Of a stretch of DNA of 7,247 bases, positions 5,057 through 7,247 are shown piece by piece. The stretch spans positions 1 through 7,247 of the forward strand of contig JADGRK010000121.1 in the NCBI GenBank assembly GCA_017880985.1, read 5' to 3'. The stretch comes from Rhodoferax sp. (lineage in GTDB: Bacteria; Pseudomonadota; Gammaproteobacteria; Burkholderiales; Burkholderiaceae_C). Under the pieces are notes generated by a model. That model saw only the letters and a program-made list of their open reading frames with translations, was not told the DNA's origin and did no database searches. Position numbers and translations under genes: made by a program. Numbering within the stretch: the stretch's first letter is position 1; every line of letters begins with the position of its first letter.

Positions 5057-6397
5057 CTACTGGCTCGAGCGGACCGCTTCAACTCTGGCCAGGTGAATCA
5101 TTTGACCAATATCTTGGCCCGTAGCCCCCGTTGATATTGCGTAAGCAGCTATTATATTTGTAGCAATCCCCTGCCCTGCTGACAAGGCGGCCAGCAGTCG
5201 TGGGCGTTGCGGGTAGGCTGACTCGGCCAGCCCCAGCCGCCCGCGTGCATCGCACTCACAGGCCAGCAGAATCTGCTTGAAACGCTCTGGTTTGCGAAAG
5301 GCGTCGCAGCGTTCGATCAGGCGCACCAGCGCCGCGGCATCCAGTTCGCCACTGCGGTGGATGTTGCTGTGTTCGCGTGCCACCACGTCGGCCAGTTCGC
5401 GACACTCGGTGGGCAGGCGCAGGCGCTCCGCCAGGCTCTTGAGGAGTTGCGCGCTGCGCTGCTCATGGCCGAGGTGGCGCGGCAAAATGTCGATCGGTGT
5501 GTTGCCTTTGCCCAGGTCGTGCGTCAGGCAGGCCAGCCGCACCGGCAGATCGGCACCCAGGTGCGCCGCCATGTCGAGCACCAGCAGCAAATGCGCGCCA
5601 GTGTCGATCTCGGGGTGATAGTCGACGCGTTGTGGCACGCCCCACAGCCGATCCACCTCGGGCAACAGTCGCGCCAGTGCACCACAGTCACGCAGCACGA
5701 CCAACATGCGCGACGGTGTCGCCTCCATCAAGCCTCTGGCCAGCTCCTGCCAGACCCGCTCGGCGACCAGATGATCGACCTCGCCGCTTTGCACCATGTC
5801 ACGCATCAGTTGCAGGGTTTCCGGTGCCACATGGAAGTCGGCAAAACGCGCAGCGAGACGGGCCACGCGCAGGATGCGTACCGGGTCTTCGCGAAAAGCG
5901 GTGCTGATATGGCGAAACACTTTATTGCTCAGATCCTGCTGGCCGTGAAACGGGTCCACCAAAACCCCAGCCCCAGTCGATGCGCTTGGTTCACTTCCGC
6001 CCTGGGGGAGGGTTATGGCGGGGGCCTCTGCCGGGCTAACAGCGGCTTGCACAAATTGAGTGCCAAATTGGCCTGTAGCGCTTACGCAGTCTGCATGAAC
6101 AGCTATCGCATTAATAGTGAGGTCGCGCCTTGAAAGATCTTCTTCCAGCGTCACGTCGGGCGTCGCGTGGATGCTGAAGCCGTGATAGCCGGGTCCAGTC
6201 TTGCGCTCGGTGCGGGCCAGCGCATATTCCTCATGGGTTTGCGGGTGCAAGAACACCGGAAAGTCTTTGCCGACCGGCACAAAACCCTGCGCCATCAATT
6301 GATCCGGCGTGGCACCCACCACCACCCAGTCGCGGTCTTTCACGGGCAGCCCCAGCAGGGCGTCGCGCACCGCACCACCCACCAGGTAGATTTGCAT
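5057..6397 (-). CDS. cca: CCA-adding tRNA nucleotidyltransferase with HD domain
   Basis: Adds or repairs the 3'-CCA end of tRNAs. The 446-residue product has the class II nucleotidyltransferase head GGAVRD (7-12) with catalytic D21 and D23 in KDRDW, then RRDLTINAIA (90-99), FREDPVRILRVARLAARF (168-185) and EDP/RHIS-type conserved blocks. A C-terminal HD phosphohydrolase domain shows LTHDLGKGNTP (291-301) and REHSNIHRS (341-349). The ATG at 6397 gives the canonical MQIYLVGGAVRD; a longer frame to 6538 adds 47 unrelated residues and was rejected. The start lies one base after the gst stop, which implies translational coupling. Compared with E. coli Cca (about 412 residues) it carries about 40 extra residues between LTINAIA and VDPFHG and an altered segment at 411-428. 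Both coincide with repeat copies. The frame is intact. Confidence 0.95.
   Translation of the reverse strand: MQIYLVGGAVRDALLGLPVKDRDWVVVGATPDQLMAQGFVPVGKDFPVFLHPQTHEEYALARTERKTGPGYHGFSIHATPDVTLEEDLSRRDLTINAIAVHADCVSATGQFGTQFVQAAVSPAEAPAITLPQGGSEPSASTGAGVLVDPFHGQQDLSNKVFRHISTAFREDPVRILRVARLAARFADFHVAPETLQLMRDMVQSGEVDHLVAERVWQELARGLMEATPSRMLVVLRDCGALARLLPEVDRLWGVPQRVDYHPEIDTGAHLLLVLDMAAHLGADLPVRLACLTHDLGKGNTPIDILPRHLGHEQRSAQLLKSLAERLRLPTECRELADVVAREHSNIHRSGELDAAALVRLIERCDAFRKPERFKQILLACECDARGRLGLAESAYPQRPRLLAALSAGQGIATNIIAAYAISTGATGQDIGQMIHLARVEAVRSSQ
5114..5165 (+). repeat. Interspersed repeat copy 3, in the 3' part of cca
   Basis: On the plus strand: TTGGCC, then TAGC, 12 bases, TGCGTAAGCAGCTA, AT-rich loop, TAGCA. 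It is the closest relative of copy 1. It lies antisense to cca and is translated as residues 411-428 (IATNIIAAYAISTGATGQ), near the C-terminus of the HD-side helical tail. It brings a local AT-rich patch into GC-rich coding sequence. Confidence 0.82.
6066..6120 (+). repeat. Interspersed repeat copy 4, inside cca
   Basis: On the plus strand: TTGGCC, TGTAGC, the same 12-base spacing, TGCATGAACAGCTAT, then an AT-rich end. It is antisense to cca, in the same frame as copy 3, and is translated as residues 93-111. Both copies give a peptide with the pattern IA-x2-A-x4-ATGQ. Its right end overlaps codons for the conserved LTINAIA motif, so the exact boundary is ambiguous and part of the similarity there may be coincidence. 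It marks the start of the extra segment (about residues 100-146) of this Cca. Confidence 0.7.
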
Positions 6398-6398
6398 G

Positions 6399-7082
6399 TC
6401 AGCGCTTGAGCCGATAGGGCTCTTCAAAATCGAGAAAGTCCTGTTCTGCCAGCGCCCCATCGATCCAGGCCTTGACGCCGGGAAGCGCGCAGACCCGCCC
6501 AACATAGCCGGCAATCGCCTCTGGTAGCGGCAAAGCATAGGTTTTCAAGCGCGTGCAAATCGGCGCGAAGTAGGCATCGGCCACCGTGAAAGCGCCAAAC
6601 AGCAGCGGCCCGCCGTGCTGGTTGAGCAGTTCCTGCCACATTGCCACCAGCCGTGCCACATCAGCGCGCACGGTCGGCTGGTCGCGCCAGATCAAAGCAC
6701 CGGCCTCAGGCAGCCGCGCTTCAATGTTCATCGGGCAGTGGCTGCGCAGGCCGGTGAAGCCGGCGTGCATCTCGGCGCAGAGGCTGCGGGCACGGGCGCG
6801 AGCGGCTTTGTCACCTGGCCACAAGTGTTTGTCCGGAAATTGCTCGGCCAGGTACTCGGCAATCGCCAGCGTGTCCCACACCACCAGATCGCCATCCAGC
6901 AACACCGGCACCTTGCCAGTGGGCGTCAGGGCGTTGACGGTTTTCTTGAATTGCGAGTCAGGTGTAAAGGCATCAAAGCGAACCTTGATCTCTTCAAATG
7001 GGATCTCGACCTGTTTGAGCAGTACCCAGGGCCGCATCGACCAGGACGAATAGTTTTTATTGCCAATAACCAGTTTGAGCAT
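6399..7082 (-). CDS. Glutathione S-transferase family protein
   Basis: Cytosolic GST fold; probably conjugates or reduces substrates with glutathione, but the substrate cannot be named. The 227-residue product has a thioredoxin-like N-terminal half with NKNYSSWSMRPW (8-19; candidate catalytic serines at 12, 13 and 15) and the cis-proline motif GKVPVL (56-61). VVWDTLAIAEYLAE (67-80) stands where many GSTs have an ES glutathione-binding pair. The helical C-terminal half carries the N-capping box FTVAD (165-169). The start at 7082 is chosen because GGAG (7092-7089) lies 6 bases upstream and because MLKLVIGNKNYSSWSMRPW is the usual family N-terminus; the longer frame to 7124 is unlikely. It is first in an operon with cca: its TGA (6401-6399) is separated from the cca ATG by one base. 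Confidence 0.92.
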   Translation of the reverse strand: MLKLVIGNKNYSSWSMRPWVLLKQVEIPFEEIKVRFDAFTPDSQFKKTVNALTPTGKVPVLLDGDLVVWDTLAIAEYLAEQFPDKHLWPGDKAARARARSLCAEMHAGFTGLRSHCPMNIEARLPEAGALIWRDQPTVRADVARLVAMWQELLNQHGGPLLFGAFTVADAYFAPICTRLKTYALPLPEAIAGYVGRVCALPGVKAWIDGALAEQDFLDFEEPYRLKR

Positions 7083-7088
7083 GACAGT

Positions 7089-7092
7089 CTCC
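7089..7092 (-). promoter_or_regulatory. Shine-Dalgarno GGAG of the gst gene
   Basis: GGAG on the minus strand, 6 bases before the ATG at 7082, decides this start against the in-frame upstream ATG at 7124, which would place 14 unrelated residues in front of the GST fold. Confidence 0.75.
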
Positions 7093-7213
7093 AAAACGTC
7101 AATGCTAGCGCATGGCTTGTTCACCCATTGGCTGGTCAGGGGAATTTGTGGGTAGTTTTTGCCAGTTTCCGGGTCGGCCCTGGAATGTAAATGACCGCTT
7201 TGGAGGGTTGCCA

Positions 7214-7246
7214 GACCCGCAACGCAGCGTAAGCCGACGCTGGGTC
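7214..7246. other. Inverted repeat at the right edge of the window
   Basis: CAGCGT (7225-7230) and ACGCTG (7237-7242) flank AAGCCG as a perfect 6-bp stem. An outer GACCC (7214-7218) faces GGGTC (7242-7246), which cannot fully pair at the same time as the inner stem because G7242 is shared. It lies upstream of gst. The rest of 7083-7247 shows no gene I recognise; a minus-strand frame is open from the edge to a TGA near 7139, but it has no recognisable motif. Confidence 0.3.
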
Positions 7247-7247
7247 A

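Noticed and set aside
5357..6133. Plus-strand open frame of 258 residues
   Set aside because: Histidine- and glutamine-rich antisense shadow of cca, with no recognisable domain.
6398..6538. N-terminal extension of cca by 47 residues
   Set aside because: It overlaps the gst 3' end, has no family similarity, and the internal ATG gives the canonical Cca N-terminus.
6615..7190. Plus-strand open frame of 191 residues
   Set aside because: Antisense shadow of gst; no family motif, and gst has a good ribosome-binding site and motifs on the other strand.
7140..7247. Minus-strand frame open from the right edge to a TGA near 7139
   Set aside because: About 36 codons with no motif I recognise; it could be the end of a gene beyond the window but nothing in the sequence supports it.

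Overview
The window looks like a chromosomal segment of a betaproteobacterium, most likely Burkholderiales/Comamonadaceae (Rhodoferax- or Polaromonas-like). This is inferred from the moderately high GC content, the pgi-tal / zwf-hexR arrangement, the protein styles, and a short interspersed repeat that I recall from that family but could not check. No rRNA, tRNA, CRISPR array or transposase was recognised.

Region 1 (1-3970) is a central carbon block. On the minus strand tal (transaldolase) is followed by pgi (glucose-6-phosphate isomerase, cut by the left window edge). Divergently, on the plus strand, zwf (glucose-6-phosphate dehydrogenase) overlaps hexR (RpiR-family regulator) by one base. 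The 151-bp divergent region holds a 15-bp imperfect palindrome resembling a HexR operator and a separate 22-bp dyad. Together the genes route glucose-6-phosphate into the oxidative pentose phosphate / Entner-Doudoroff entry step, recycle pentose phosphates, and probably control themselves through HexR.

Region 2 (3971-5056) holds trxC (zinc-finger thioredoxin 2) on the plus strand. It faces the decayed remains of a two-component system on the minus strand: a response regulator that has lost its middle, shifted frame and gained a stop codon, then a sensor-kinase start that still shows the ATGA overlap but has a stop codon before its first membrane segment.

Region 3 (5057-7247) holds gst and cca (tRNA nucleotidyltransferase with HD domain) on the minus strand, one base apart. 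About 165 bp upstream of gst contain no recognisable gene.

The most unusual signal is a roughly 50-bp repeat present four times in 7.2 kb. Three copies lie inside the open reading frames of essential or central enzymes (one in pgi, two in cca) without breaking them. They seem to add peptide insertions, much as Rickettsia palindromic elements do.
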